A DNA stretch of 64,000 nucleotides from Halomonas maura (GTDB lineage: Bacteria; Pseudomonadota; Gammaproteobacteria; Pseudomonadales; Halomonadaceae). Shown here piece after piece: positions 63,786 through 64,000 of the stretch. The position numbers and the translations under genes were made by a program. The stretch lies in contig NZ_JAUFPQ010000023.1 in NCBI RefSeq assembly GCF_030409305.1, forward strand, positions 441,556-505,555, given 5' to 3'. The notes beneath the pieces were generated by a model. That model was given only the letters and a program-made list of their open reading frames with translations. It made no database searches and was not told the DNA's origin. Within the stretch, counting starts at the first letter, position 1; each line of letters begins with the position of its first letter.

Positions 63786-64000
63786 CGGTTTCAGCTTCTA
63801 CATCGGCGTCTGGCGCCTATCGTGCCGAATCTATTCCGCCGCTGCCCGAGTCTCCCAAAGCTCGCGAGCGTACGGGAGAAGACCTGCTGCCGTTTGGTGA
63901 TTACGCTGGCATAGATCCCTACCAGCAGATCAGTGATGGAGCTATGGTGATTTCTGGTGTACGGGAGAAGGTAGGAAGGGTGGCGTATCCTGTTGATTGA
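63782..64000 (+). pseudogene. Truncated third copy of the immunity gene
   Basis: From ATA at 63782 (again ATAA with the previous stop) the frame matches copies 1 and 2 through LLPFGDYAGIDP and QQ (about codon 48), then turns into unrelated sequence (SGVREKVGRVAYPVD) and stops with TGA at 63998-64000. The ATG that copy 2 has at codon 31 is ACG here. It is either a recombination remnant or the 5' part of a different gene; the window ends at its stop. Confidence 0.6.

Larger units (their letters stand above)
61684..64000 (+). repeat. Tandem duplication of the immunity gene (period 1049 bases)
   Basis: Unit starts at 61684, 62733 and 63782 are exactly 1049 bases apart. Copies 1 and 2 are collinear over 350 codons without net insertions; copy 3 follows for about 48 codons and then diverges. 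The first 49 bases after GTATAACGG are identical between copies 2 and 3. Confidence 0.9.

Overview
The window is a GC-rich, densely coded stretch of a gammaproteobacterial chromosome. Gene content and order (rpsB-tsf-pyrH-frr-uppS-cdsA-dxr-rseP-bamA; map-glnD-dapC-yffB-dapD-dapE; rpoH-ftsX-ftsE-ftsY; prfB-lysS), an AlgC/ManB-type phosphomannomutase, a long Pseudomonas-type DapD and a PsrA-like site suggest the Halomonas/Pseudomonas side of the class, most likely Halomonadaceae. The assignment is inference from order and composition. No rRNA, tRNA, IS element, CRISPR array or origin was seen, and no gap between genes exceeds 300 bases.

Region 1 (1-9202, minus): one long translation, isoprenoid, phospholipid and envelope cluster running from rpsB to bamA, which is cut by the window edge. 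Region 2 (9489-17326, plus): map, the nitrogen sensor glnD and the lysine/peptidoglycan branch dapC-yffB-dapD-dapE with one unknown small gene. Region 3 (17507-30838): a membrane-anchored cold-shock-domain protein, slyX, trxB and a 2-Cys peroxiredoxin with an OxyR-like site, aconitase, malic enzyme, trpS, alanine dehydrogenase, a thioesterase, a DUF2007 protein, rlmI and mutM. Region 4 (30953-38132): rpmB-rpmG, radC, then coaBC-dut-algC-argB-slmA on the plus strand, converging on rpoH. Region 5 (38239-50496): ftsX-ftsE-ftsY, rsmD, zapB, rimI, a HolD (psi)-like gene, bolA, an MFS exporter, lysS, prfB with its programmed frameshift, and fadL. Region 6 (50706-55154): a MerR regulator translationally coupled to a Cu(I) P1B ATPase and a 24-residue membrane peptide, a 1-Cys peroxiredoxin and a VOC protein.

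Region 7 (55187-64000) is the accessory part and the most interesting. It is an orphan type VI secretion island: hcp behind a near-consensus sigma-54 promoter with three evenly spaced palindromes upstream, vgrG, a 1125-residue VasX-like membrane-active effector candidate overlapping vgrG by ATGA, and a tandem array of putative membrane immunity genes. Copies 1 and 2 are exactly the same length (350 codons), but copies 2 and 3 carry ATA where copy 1 has ATG, overlapping the preceding stop as ATAA. Copy 3 diverges after about 48 codons. From the end of vgrG onward, base composition and codon use become visibly more AT-rich than the backbone, as expected for a laterally acquired toxin-immunity module.

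Coordinates for shortened starts were chosen from Shine-Dalgarno spacing, overlaps with the upstream gene and known family N-termini. Functional calls rest on recognisable motifs and family memory, not on database searches.
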